A stretch of DNA of 6,099 nucleotides from Bacillota bacterium (GCA_003456095.1 DMPF01000106.1:1-6099), one strand, 5' to 3'; shown: positions 1 to 6,041, counted from the stretch's first letter. A program made the numbers and translations. Notes: generated by a model not told the origin, from the sequence alone.

Positions 1-471
1 GCTTACAGCAGTATGCGCGGCTACGGCAACGTGCATCCCACCTTGGGCGAACTCCGGGTGGGCGAGGTTACGGTAAGCGTTAACCACCGTTACCGTGCGG
101 GAAGCACGGTGACGGTCGGGAGGGTCCTGGTTACCGAAGCGGAGATCATCGCCCGGATGGACGAAAGCGAAGCGCATACCCGTCCCTGTTTTACCCTGGG
201 GTACGGCTTGTGCTTCGGCCACAACGAAATCAAGGCCATCTCCATGGCCGTCCTGGACCGGACGATGCGCAATGCTGCCGGGACCGCACCGGCAGAAGAT
301 GAGGAATTCGTCCTATACCATACCGACGGTATCGAAGCGTCCGGTTTTACGGCCCATTGGAAATTGCCCCATTATGTCACCTTCCAGTCTGTTTTGGACC
401 GGCTGCGCCGGATGCAAGATTCCGCCGAGGTAAAGAAAAGGCAGGGAGAGGATGCCGATGATGGCAAATAA
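1..471 (+). CDS. phnI: PhnI, C-P lyase core subunit (3' part; 5' end outside window)
   Basis: C-terminal 156 residues of PhnI. The frame is open from base 1, so the Met codon at 13 is internal and not a start. PhnI is the nucleosidase-like subunit that, with PhnG, PhnH and PhnL, replaces the adenine of ATP with a phosphonate to form ribose-1-phosphonate 5-triphosphate. Recognisable stretches are RGYGNVHPTLGELRVG, the GYGLCFGHNE block and DEEFVLYHTDGIEASGF followed by HWKLPHY, all close to the end of E. coli PhnI. The two His codons in HWKLPH (355-357 and 370-372) have the same five-residue spacing as E. coli PhnI His328 and His333, which bind a zinc at the PhnI-PhnJ interface. E. coli PhnI is about 354 aa, so a little under half is here. 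The tail overlaps the start of phnJ, indicating translational coupling. Identity is near certain; completeness cannot be judged. Confidence 0.96.
   Translation, partial: AYSSMRGYGNVHPTLGELRVGEVTVSVNHRYRAGSTVTVGRVLVTEAEIIARMDESEAHTRPCFTLGYGLCFGHNEIKAISMAVLDRTMRNAAGTAPAEDEEFVLYHTDGIEASGFTAHWKLPHYVTFQSVLDRLRRMQDSAEVKKRQGEDADDGK
444..451 (+). promoter_or_regulatory. Ribosome binding site of phnJ
   Basis: GGGAGAGG lies inside the last codons of phnI. In-frame ATG codons follow at 452, 458 and 461. The purine core is too close to 452 (0-3 bases) but 6-9 bases from 458, so 458 is favoured; 461 remains possible. Confidence 0.6.
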
Positions 472-1360
472 AAAAGCGGTTCGACCAGGATACAATTACG
501 CCTTTTTGGACGAGCAGACCAAAAAGGAGATCCGCCGCCGGATCCTTAAGGCTGTGGCCATTCCCGGTTATCAGGTGCCGTTTGCTTCACGGGAACTTCC
601 TATTGCCCAGGGCTGGGGAACCGGCGGGCTGCAACTGACCCTGGCCCTTGTAGGTCCGGACGATGTTGTGAAAGTGATTGACCAGGGTTCGGACGATGTG
701 GTTAACGCGGTGAATATTCGCAGACTGCTGTTGCAGACCACCGGGGTAAAAACCACCGAAAACACGGACGCGGCGAGCCTGATTCAAACCAGGCACCGCA
801 TTCCGGAAGAACGGCTGGGCGACTGGCAGACGCTGGTCTTCCAGGTTCCTTACCCTGAGCCGCTGCGCCGGGTTGAGCCGAGCGAGGTCAAAACAAGGGA
901 GATGCACGCAGAGGCCGATTACAGCCGCCTTTGGGTTTACCTTTATGAAGATATTGTGCGTTGGCGCGAGATCACGGTCGGCGCCCAGTATCCGGTCCTG
1001 GTCAATAAACGCTACGTCATGGATCCGTCTCCCATCCCCCGCTGGGACGTCCCCAAGCTGCATATGGCCGCTAATCTCAATCTGTTTGGAGCAGGGCGGG
1101 AGAAACGAATCTATGCGGTGCCACCGTATACCAGGGTCCAACCGCTGGAGTTTGAGGATCACCCGTTCCGTGTGGAGAGCTTCGAGGGTAAAAGCTGTGC
1201 CGTATGCGGCAGCACCGGGTCCTTCCTGGATGAACTGCTTGATAATCATACCGGTGCCCGGCGCTACACCTGCTCCGACACCGCCTACTGCGCCAAGCGG
1301 CTGCTTTCCGAAAAGCGGCATGGGCAGCGGCCGACAAGGCGGACAGATGGGGGGGATTGA
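458..1360 (+). CDS. phnJ: PhnJ, radical-SAM C-P lyase (alpha-D-ribose 1-methylphosphonate 5-phosphate C-P-lyase)
   Basis: Catalytic subunit that cleaves the carbon-phosphorus bond of 5-phosphoribosyl-1-phosphonate by S-adenosylmethionine radical chemistry, releasing a hydrocarbon (methane from methylphosphonate) and PRcP. About 300 aa, against 281 in E. coli. The four Cys near the C-terminus are intact in the PhnJ-specific pattern C-x2-C-x21-C-x5-C (residues 247, 250, 272, 278 from this start). By comparison with E. coli, the first three bind the [4Fe-4S] cluster and the last corresponds to Cys272, the proposed thiyl-radical residue. The Gly in IPGYQVPF (residue 37) corresponds to E. coli Gly32, the proposed glycyl radical site. 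Other family blocks are GWGTGGLQLT, KVIDQGSDD, LIQTRHRIPE, YVMDPSPIP and FGAGREKRIYAVPP. The start overlaps phnI by 14 bases; alternative starts at 452 or 461 change only the extreme N-terminus. All key residues are present, so it should be active. Confidence 0.97.
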   Translation: MMANKKAVRPGYNYAFLDEQTKKEIRRRILKAVAIPGYQVPFASRELPIAQGWGTGGLQLTLALVGPDDVVKVIDQGSDDVVNAVNIRRLLLQTTGVKTTENTDAASLIQTRHRIPEERLGDWQTLVFQVPYPEPLRRVEPSEVKTREMHAEADYSRLWVYLYEDIVRWREITVGAQYPVLVNKRYVMDPSPIPRWDVPKLHMAANLNLFGAGREKRIYAVPPYTRVQPLEFEDHPFRVESFEGKSCAVCGSTGSFLDELLDNHTGARRYTCSDTAYCAKRLLSEKRHGQRPTRRTDGGD

Positions 1361-1361
1361 G

Positions 1362-2252
1362 TTGAGCGGCCTGAACATAGCTGATACTTTTTCCGGACTT
1401 CAGGGCAACCCTGTTCCGGATGAACCGCTGTTGCGCGTCCGCGGCCTGACCCGCATCTACGGCCGGGGCTGTGCGGAATGTGTGGTGCGCACCGGCCCGG
1501 AGGCCGGAAGCAATATCTGTCCCATCTGTGCTTCCATCGTGGCCTGTGCCGGTGTTTCTTTCGACCTTTATGCCGGGGAGATGATGGGGGTGGTGGGGGA
1601 AAGCGGCTCCGGCAAAAGCACGCTGGTGCAGTGCCTTTACTTCGACCATACATCCAGCGCCGGAGAGGCTTATCTTAAGAGCTACCGCGGTGGTGCGGTG
1701 AATATGCTAGGCAGCAGCGCCCAGGAGCAGCGGCACATCCGCCATCACCTGATGGGTATGGTTTACCAGAATCCGCATCAGGGTCTCCGGCTGGATTGCA
1801 CTGCCGGCGGCAATATCGCCGAAAAACTGTTGACTGCCGGCTTCTTTCATGTGGGCCGCATCCGGGAACGGGCCTCCGAGCTGCTGCGGCGCACTGAGGT
1901 GCCCATGGAACGGATGGACCACTTGCCCCGCCATTTCAGCGGAGGTATGCAGCAGCGGGTGCAGATTGCCAAGGCGCTGGCCAATAATCCGCCGCTGGTC
2001 TTTCTGGATGAGGTGACCACGGGCCTGGATGTTTCGGTCCAGGCCCGGGTACTGGATCTGATCCGGCATCTGCACCGCGAATTGGGGCTGGCCATGCTTG
2101 TAGTCTCTCATAATCTGGATGTGATCCGTCTGCTTACGGACTATACGCTGGTAATGAAAAGCGGACGGGTGGTGGAGGCAGGCCTGACCGATCAGATTCT
2201 GGGCGATCCGCAGCATCCGTATACCCAACTGCTGGTGAGTTCTTTACTTTAG
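1362..2252 (+). CDS. phnK: PhnK, C-P lyase-associated ABC ATPase with an N-terminal Cys-rich insert
   Basis: ABC-type ATPase that docks on PhnJ of the C-P lyase core; no membrane partner is expected. From the TTG start it is 296 aa (E. coli 252). Motifs: Walker A GESGSGKST (79-87, Lys85), signature FSGGMQQR (192-199), Walker B LVFLDE (212-217), D-loop GLDVS and switch His250. The C-terminal HPYTQLLVSSLL is nearly identical to E. coli PhnK. Two additions explain the extra length: about 20 residues before PLLRVRGLT, and an insert between the first strand and Walker A with Cys37, 40, 53, 56 and 62 (C-x2-C-x12-C-x2-C-x5-C), resembling a zinc ribbon or iron-sulfur site. Walker B is followed by Val where most ABC proteins have Pro (DEVT, not DEPT). 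Start: TTG at 1362 lies 6 bases after a run of seven G, one base past the phnJ stop. ATG at 1347, overlapping phnJ by 14 bases, is an alternative. The open frame continues upstream inside phnJ, but that stretch is not PhnK-like. Confidence 0.93.
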   Translation: MSGLNIADTFSGLQGNPVPDEPLLRVRGLTRIYGRGCAECVVRTGPEAGSNICPICASIVACAGVSFDLYAGEMMGVVGESGSGKSTLVQCLYFDHTSSAGEAYLKSYRGGAVNMLGSSAQEQRHIRHHLMGMVYQNPHQGLRLDCTAGGNIAEKLLTAGFFHVGRIRERASELLRRTEVPMERMDHLPRHFSGGMQQRVQIAKALANNPPLVFLDEVTTGLDVSVQARVLDLIRHLHRELGLAMLVVSHNLDVIRLLTDYTLVMKSGRVVEAGLTDQILGDPQHPYTQLLVSSLL

Positions 2253-2266
2253 CAATAAACGCATTT

Positions 2267-2275
2267 GGAGGGAGG
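2267..2275 (+). promoter_or_regulatory. Ribosome binding site fixing the TTG start of phnL
   Basis: GGAGGGAGG, a very strong Shine-Dalgarno sequence, ends 8 bases before the TTG at 2284. It lies in the 31-base phnK-phnL gap, the largest gap in the operon here. No -10/-35 pair or terminator is visible in that gap. Confidence 0.8.
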
Positions 2276-2283
2276 ACACACAC

Positions 2284-3024
2284 TTGGTTGAGCTGCTCCG
2301 GGTAACCGGCCTGACGAAAGTTTTCACTCTACATCTGCTGGGGGGCCGTACGGTGGAGGCCTGCCGGGACATCGAATTTGCGCTCCGTCCAGGAGAGATT
2401 CTGGGCATCCAGGGACCCAGCGGCGCTGGGAAATCGACGATTCTGAAATGTATCTACCGGACGTACGTGGCCACGGCCGGTCAGGCTTGGTATCGTTCGC
2501 TGCGCGGCAGTGTGGATCTGCTTGCATGCCCGGTGCAGACCATCCTGGCGTTGCGGCGTTTTGAAATCGGTTACGTATCCCAATTCCTGCGGGTGGTGCC
2601 GCGGGTCTCGGCGCTGCAGGTGGTGGCGGAAGGGCTGCCGCGCAATGAATGGACGCAGTCCCGGGCCCTACAGGAGGCCGCCCGTCTGCTTGAGCACCTC
2701 AGAATACCTTGTGACCTGTGGGAGGCCTCACCCTGCACCTTCAGCGGCGGGGAACAGCAGCGGGTCAACATCGCCCGGGCGGTGGCCCACCGGCCCCGGT
2801 TGCTGCTGATGGATGAGCCCACCGCTTCCCTGGATCATGAAAGCAGACGGCTGGTGCAGGAGTTGATTCTGGAACTGAAGCGGCAGGGATCATCCATCGT
2901 GGTTGTTTCTCATGATTGGCAAACATTTAATCAGATTACTGACCGGGTTCTGCGTCTAGACCAGGAGTCCAAAGCATGCGTCACAGGGGGTTCGCAACAT
3001 GTCGAAGCGGCTGCTGATCACTAA
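2284..3024 (+). CDS. phnL: PhnL, C-P lyase-associated ABC ATPase
   Basis: Second ABC-type ATPase of the C-P lyase system, required with PhnG, PhnH and PhnI for the first (nucleosidase) step and found bound with PhnK on the core complex in published structures. 246 aa from TTG (E. coli 226). Motifs: Walker A GPSGAGKST (44-52, Lys50), the PhnL-typical Q-loop block YVSQFLRVVPRVSALQVV, signature FSGGEQQRVNIARA (from Phe153), Walker B LLLMDEPT (Asp177, Glu178), D-loop ASLDHES and switch His210. No transmembrane segments are present, consistent with a soluble role. The SQFLRV and FSGGEQQRVNIAR stretches separate PhnL from PhnK and from LolD/MacB-like exporters, which otherwise resemble it. The TTG start follows a very strong ribosome binding site. 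The last 26 bases overlap phnM, so the roughly 20-residue C-terminal tail is partly shaped by the phnM start region. Confidence 0.94.
   Translation: MVELLRVTGLTKVFTLHLLGGRTVEACRDIEFALRPGEILGIQGPSGAGKSTILKCIYRTYVATAGQAWYRSLRGSVDLLACPVQTILALRRFEIGYVSQFLRVVPRVSALQVVAEGLPRNEWTQSRALQEAARLLEHLRIPCDLWEASPCTFSGGEQQRVNIARAVAHRPRLLLMDEPTASLDHESRRLVQELILELKRQGSSIVVVSHDWQTFNQITDRVLRLDQESKACVTGGSQHVEAAADH
2985..2990 (+). promoter_or_regulatory. Ribosome binding site of phnM
   Basis: AGGGGG inside the end of phnL, 8 bases before the ATG at 2999. It supports that start and therefore the 26-base phnL/phnM overlap. Confidence 0.6.
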
Positions 3025-4198
3025 CGTTCGCGCGGTCCTGCCGGACCGCATCTTAGATCCCGGATGGGTCAGCGTTGAAGAGGGGCGTATCGCCGCAGTC
3101 GGTTCCGGAACGATGCGGAAAGGTACCCGGTCGTCCACGCTGGATGGAGACGGGGCCTATCTCCTGCCGGGACTGGTGGATATACACTGTGACGCCGTGG
3201 AGAAAGAGGTCGAACCCCGCCCGGGCGTCCTTTTTCCGGTGGAGCTGGCCTGCCGCGAAATAGAGCGGAAGTTTGCCGCCAGCGGCATCGTTACGATCTT
3301 CCATTCTATTTCCTTTTCGGCCGGAGAAGGAGTGCGTTCCAACGAGTTGGCGGCGGAGATCGCCCGGCAGATCAGCGGGATGGGGGAGGGTCCGCATCTC
3401 ATTAACAACCTGGTTCACCTCCGCTATGAGATCAGCAACGATGACGGACTAGAGCTGGTAAAGACGCTGCTTAATGAAGGGTGCGCGGACCTGCTCTCCT
3501 TGATGGACCACACGCCCGGTCAGGGACAGTACCGTACGGTGGAGCAGTATTACCAATACGCCAGGAAAACCTACCATCTGGATGAACTGGAGTGCGCGAG
3601 CCTCGTGGCGCAAAAGGTCGAGGCCCGCAAAAATATTAAGGTGGAAGATCTGCGCATGCTTGCCGATCTTGCCGCGCAGCGCGGGATCTGTATCGCCTCC
3701 CACGATGACGACACCCCGGAGCGGGTTGAGGAAATGCGGGCACTGGGAGTCACGCTGGCCGAATTCCCGGTGAACCTGATTACGGCGCAGCACGCCCGGG
3801 CACTGGGGATGCACGTCTGTGTGGGCGCTCCCAATCTGCTGCGGGGCGGCTCCCACGAAAACAATCTCTCGGCCCGGGAGGCCCTGCAGCGTGGTGGCGC
3901 GGGCATCCTCTGTTCTGACTATCATCCCCCGTCTCTCCTGCATGCCGTCTTCAGCCTTGCAGCCGATGGGTTCGGGCTGCCGCCGGCGGTACGTCTGGCC
4001 ACGCTTCACCCGGCTGCGGCCACCGGGCTGGCGGCATGCCTGGGCTCCATCGAAACCGGAAAAAGGGCCGATCTGATTATGGTTAAACTGATACGGGGCT
4101 GTCCCGTGGTCTTTACCGTGCTGTCCGGAGGGCGGGCTGTCGCGCGCTACGGCTACAACGGCGCGCCAGCCCTGGCGGAAGATATAACGTGGCTATAA
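2999..4198 (+). CDS. phnM: PhnM, alpha-D-ribose 1-methylphosphonate 5-triphosphate diphosphatase
   Basis: Amidohydrolase-superfamily enzyme that releases pyrophosphate from ribose-1-phosphonate 5-triphosphate, giving the 5-phosphate substrate of PhnJ. 399 aa (E. coli 378). The N-terminal beta-sandwich piece ends in LPGLVDIHCD, with the metal-binding H-x-D at His63 and Asp65. It is followed by LMDHTPGQGQY (His171), ASHDDDT (His235), AEFP, the PhnM-specific GAPNLLRGGSHENN and CSDYHPPSLL (Asp307). The C-terminus has the usual IETGKRADLIMVKL closing motif. These residues are the expected metal and catalytic positions of the family and all are present. The LMDHTPGQ and GAPN-RGGSH blocks distinguish PhnM from dihydroorotase-like amidohydrolases. 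Sixteen bases separate it from the next gene. Confidence 0.96.
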   Translation: MSKRLLITNVRAVLPDRILDPGWVSVEEGRIAAVGSGTMRKGTRSSTLDGDGAYLLPGLVDIHCDAVEKEVEPRPGVLFPVELACREIERKFAASGIVTIFHSISFSAGEGVRSNELAAEIARQISGMGEGPHLINNLVHLRYEISNDDGLELVKTLLNEGCADLLSLMDHTPGQGQYRTVEQYYQYARKTYHLDELECASLVAQKVEARKNIKVEDLRMLADLAAQRGICIASHDDDTPERVEEMRALGVTLAEFPVNLITAQHARALGMHVCVGAPNLLRGGSHENNLSAREALQRGGAGILCSDYHPPSLLHAVFSLAADGFGLPPAVRLATLHPAAATGLAACLGSIETGKRADLIMVKLIRGCPVVFTVLSGGRAVARYGYNGAPALAEDITWL

Positions 4199-4202
4199 CA
4201 AT

Positions 4203-4207
4203 GGAGG
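4203..4207 (+). promoter_or_regulatory. Ribosome binding site deciding the start of the TIM-barrel gene
   Basis: GGAGG, 7 bases before the ATG at 4215. An in-frame TTG at 4209 is only 1 base after it, so the ATG at 4215 is chosen. Its presence just after the phnM stop indicates co-translation with the phn operon. Confidence 0.75.
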
Positions 4208-4214
4208 TTTGCCA

Positions 4215-5150
4215 ATGGCGATCAAAGGATTCGGCATAAACGCTGACGCAACCTGGCTGGAAAACAACCTTGACTCCCTGGAGCAAGCCTTAGGATCCTT
4301 TGCGGTGCAGGGTTTCGAGTATGCGGAGGTCTCGGTGCACGGACTGGGAGCCATGGCCGGGGGAAAGCTGATCCGTGAGCGGGTGCGGGAGATACGTCAG
4401 ATTCTGCGCCGTTTTCCCCTCGGCTGTACAGTGCATGGACCCAATCCACTGAACCTGATGGATCTGGAGAACTTAGGCTGGCAAAAACAAGCCCTTCGGG
4501 AAAGCCTGGTCTTTGCCGCCGCCATTGATTCCGAAATTCTGGTTTACCATAGCGGTCGCTACATTCCCGAAGAGGCCTTTCACCTGCCCGGGGGAAAGAT
4601 CGAACTCAGCTACGCGGAGCGGGAGTATCTGCTGATGGTGGAACGGGAAGCGCTGCTCGAACTGGCCGAGGATGCACAGCGCTTGGGAGTAACTATTGGG
4701 CTGGAAAACGCCCGTCCCTACCTGGACGGCAGTCCCTACTGCTATGCGGAACAATTATCTCTGCTGGTGCAACAGGTTGCCGCCATCAACCATGCACAGG
4801 TGGGCATCACCCTCGATGTTGGGCATGCCTATCTGGCTTCCCGGTTTTACCGTTTTGACTTTCTGAATGCGGTTGCCGAGGCGGCTCCTTATGTGTGCCA
4901 TCTCCATCTGCACGACAATTTCGGACGCGCTTCGGCTTCACTGGAAAACAAACAGGCTGAACTGATGGCTGCGGGGCGCGGTGACCTGCATCTGCCCATC
5001 GGCTTAGGCGAGATACCGGCAGCAGATGTGTTTGAGCGGTTAAACGGCTACAGCGGCGTGGTGCTCCACGAAATTCGTCCCCGTTACCAATCGTGGGCCC
5101 GGGAAGCTTTGGCACGCAGCCGTCAAATGACCGGATGGGTATGCTCTTAA
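4215..5150 (+). CDS. AP-endonuclease-2 / xylose-isomerase-like TIM-barrel metalloenzyme, probable C-P lyase accessory enzyme
   Basis: 311-aa single-domain TIM barrel of the family usually labelled sugar phosphate isomerase/epimerase (Pfam AP_endonuc_2); its reaction is not known to me. There is no signal peptide or membrane segment, so it is cytoplasmic. Aligned by eye with E. coli endonuclease IV, each zinc ligand has a counterpart: His74 (VHGPNPLNL), His112 (LVYHSGRY), Glu164 (GLENARP), Asp201 and His204 (LDVGHAY), His231 (HLHLHDN), Asp257 and His259 (GDLHLPIGLGEI) and Glu286 (LHEIRP). This suggests a multinuclear metal site able to attack a phosphoester, although D-x-HLP-type motifs also occur in many uncharacterised members annotated as isomerases. 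The gene is the last in the operon, at the place where E. coli has phnN. I infer a role in processing the ribose-phosphate product of C-P lyase (PRcP or ribose 1,5-bisphosphate), replacing PhnP and/or PhnN. Sugar isomerisation or epimerisation is the main alternative. The fold assignment is secure; the substrate is a guess. Confidence 0.85.
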   Translation: MAIKGFGINADATWLENNLDSLEQALGSFAVQGFEYAEVSVHGLGAMAGGKLIRERVREIRQILRRFPLGCTVHGPNPLNLMDLENLGWQKQALRESLVFAAAIDSEILVYHSGRYIPEEAFHLPGGKIELSYAEREYLLMVEREALLELAEDAQRLGVTIGLENARPYLDGSPYCYAEQLSLLVQQVAAINHAQVGITLDVGHAYLASRFYRFDFLNAVAEAAPYVCHLHLHDNFGRASASLENKQAELMAAGRGDLHLPIGLGEIPAADVFERLNGYSGVVLHEIRPRYQSWAREALARSRQMTGWVCS

Positions 5151-5175
5151 ACAACCGGAAGAAGCCGCCCTGTTA
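5151..5175. other. 25-base gap between convergent genes
   Basis: Separates the end of the phn operon from the end of the response regulator gene. I see no stem longer than 3 bp and no T-run on either strand, so no factor-independent terminator is supported. Transcripts may read into each other or stop by Rho. Confidence 0.5.
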
Positions 5176-5886
5176 TTATTGCCGCTGTTCTTTGAATTTG
5201 TAACCGACGCCGCGCACCGTTACCAAAATGGTTGGATTATTAGGATCATCTTCAATTTTTTGACGAAGGTAACGGATATGCACATCAACGGTCCGCGTGT
5301 CGGCCGCGTAATCATAACCCCAGATCCGGTTCAACATCTCTTCCCGGCGAAAGACCTTTCCCGGTTGGGAGGCAAGCAGTAAAAGAAGCTCAAACTCTTT
5401 TGGCGGAAGCTCCAGCAGCCGGTCGTTCTTGTTTACCTGGTACTTTTCCGTATCGAGGCTCAGCCCTCCATGTTGGATAACGGTTTCTCCCGTCCTGGCC
5501 TTAAGCTGATACTGCGTTTGCCTGGCCCGCAAATGAGCTTTAATACGCGCCAGCAGCTCACGGGGAGAAAATGGTTTTGTTACGTAGTCATTGGCGCCAA
5601 GTTCAAGCCCCAGAACCTTGTCCACCTCTTCCACGCGGGCCGTCAGCATAATAATCGGCAAGCCTCTGGTTTTCAGGTTGTTACGCAGGCGCCTGCATAC
5701 TTCCAACCCGTCAATTCCCGGCAACATCAAATCCAGGATCACCAGGTCCGGCGGATTGGCAGCTATTTTTTCCAGAGCTTCCCATCCGTTCACTGCCCTT
5801 TCTGTCTGGAAGCCATCTTTTTGCAGGTTATAGGTGATTAGATCAAGAATAGCTTCTTCATCGTCAACAATCAAGATACGCGGCAA
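5176..5886 (-). CDS. phoP: PhoB/PhoP-type (OmpR family) response regulator
   Basis: 236-aa two-domain transcription factor, full length for the family. The receiver domain (about 1-120) has the acidic pair Asp8/Asp9, phosphoacceptor Asp52 (LVILDLMLPGIDG), switch Thr82 (IIMLTAR) and Lys104 (YVTKPFSPREL). The C-terminal winged-helix domain (about 132-232) ends in TRTVDVHIRYLRQKIE and TVRGVGYKF. It strongly resembles B. subtilis PhoP, sharing blocks such as DKVLGLELGA, TKPFSPRE, PKEFELLL and NYD/GYD plus DTR-VDVHI. The predicted role is activation of phosphate-starvation genes after phosphorylation by a PhoR-type kinase. This fits the adjoining phosphonate operon and the Pho-box-like repeats in front of this gene. 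The start is TTG (complement of 5884-5886), supported by GAGGTGG 6 bases upstream; no ATG or GTG fits better. No histidine kinase lies downstream, unlike the phoP-phoR operon of Bacillus. OmpR-family members such as WalR/YycF are similar, so the symbol is likely but not proven. Confidence 0.9.
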   Translation of the reverse strand: MPRILIVDDEEAILDLITYNLQKDGFQTERAVNGWEALEKIAANPPDLVILDLMLPGIDGLEVCRRLRNNLKTRGLPIIMLTARVEEVDKVLGLELGANDYVTKPFSPRELLARIKAHLRARQTQYQLKARTGETVIQHGGLSLDTEKYQVNKNDRLLELPPKEFELLLLLASQPGKVFRREEMLNRIWGYDYAADTRTVDVHIRYLRQKIEDDPNNPTILVTVRGVGYKFKEQRQ

Positions 5887-5892
5887 TGCGTG

Positions 5893-5899
5893 CCACCTC
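5893..5899 (-). promoter_or_regulatory. Ribosome binding site of the response regulator gene
   Basis: On the - strand this reads GAGGTGG, 6 bases before the TTG start at 5886. It is what makes the TTG start credible. Confidence 0.7.
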
Positions 5900-5933
5900 G
5901 CTTTTCACCACGTTTGGAAAGCAGCAGAATAAC

Positions 5934-5952
5934 TCGCGGAGAAGACCCGCGA
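5934..5952 (-). other. Small hairpin in the leader of the response regulator mRNA
   Basis: TCGCGG and CCGCGA pair perfectly (6 bp, GC-rich) around a 7-base loop. It falls in the roughly 80-base leader between the predicted transcription start and the ribosome binding site. No T-run follows on the - strand, so it is not a terminator. A role in mRNA stability is possible but unsupported. Confidence 0.35.
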
Positions 5953-5974
5953 AAAACGATGAACCGCCGCATCT

Positions 5975-5980
5975 ATTATA
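5975..5980 (-). promoter_or_regulatory. Sigma-70/SigA -10 box of the response regulator gene
   Basis: Perfect TATAAT on the - strand, about 90 bases before the TTG start. It predicts transcription starting near 5968. No good TTGACA lies 16-18 bases upstream (the best there are TTTAAA and CTTTAA). This is typical of activator-dependent promoters and fits the repeats occupying the -35 region. Confidence 0.7.
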
Positions 5981-5984
5981 TTGA

Positions 5985-6028
5985 ATTAACGTTAACTTTA
6001 AAGGAAATTAATGTTAAGGCGATGTTAA
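5985..6028 (-). promoter_or_regulatory. Pho-box-like array of four 11-base direct repeats (putative PhoP/PhoB operator)
   Basis: Read on the - strand, four consecutive 11-base units begin at 6028, 6017, 6006 and 5995. Their first six bases are TTAACA, TTAACA, TTCCTT (degenerate) and TTAACG. Units two and four match at 10 of 11 bases (TTAACATTAAT and TTAACGTTAAT). B. subtilis PhoP boxes are TTAACA-like hexamers about 5 bases apart, commonly in fours, so the 11-base period fits. Relative to the start predicted from the TATAAT box, the hexamers span about -60 to -22, which is where PhoP binds at activated Bacillus promoters. The likely ligand is the regulator encoded just downstream, giving autoregulation. 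Confidence 0.7.
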
Positions 6029-6041
6029 ATTTTTGCGAAAC

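Noticed and set aside
13..471. A complete small gene starting at ATG 13
   Set aside because: The frame is open to base 1 and the sequence is internal to PhnI, so this is a gene cut by the window edge.
873..1346. Open frame extending phnK upstream to an ATG at 873, giving a 459-residue protein
   Set aside because: This part lies wholly inside phnJ in another frame, has no PhnK-like or other recognisable content and looks like a low-complexity shadow. PhnK homology begins after 1362.
587..1378. 263-codon open frame on the - strand opposite phnJ
   Set aside because: It is antisense to a fully convincing PhnJ, has no recognisable domain and is explained by GC-rich third positions.
1707..2228. 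173-codon open frame on the - strand opposite phnK
   Set aside because: Shadow of the conserved ATPase domain; translation shows no family features.
2253..2283. Internal promoter before phnL
   Set aside because: The gap holds a strong ribosome binding site but no recognisable -10 or -35 elements.
1362..3024. phnK and phnL as a phosphonate ABC importer
   Set aside because: There are no permease or binding-protein genes beside them, and both match the soluble C-P lyase-associated ATPases rather than PhnC.
3449..4009. 186-codon open frame on the - strand opposite phnM
   Set aside because: Shadow of phnM; no domain, no ribosome binding site context of note.
5151..5178. Bidirectional terminator between the convergent genes
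   Set aside because: Only a 3-bp CGG/CCG pairing could be found and no T-run on either strand.
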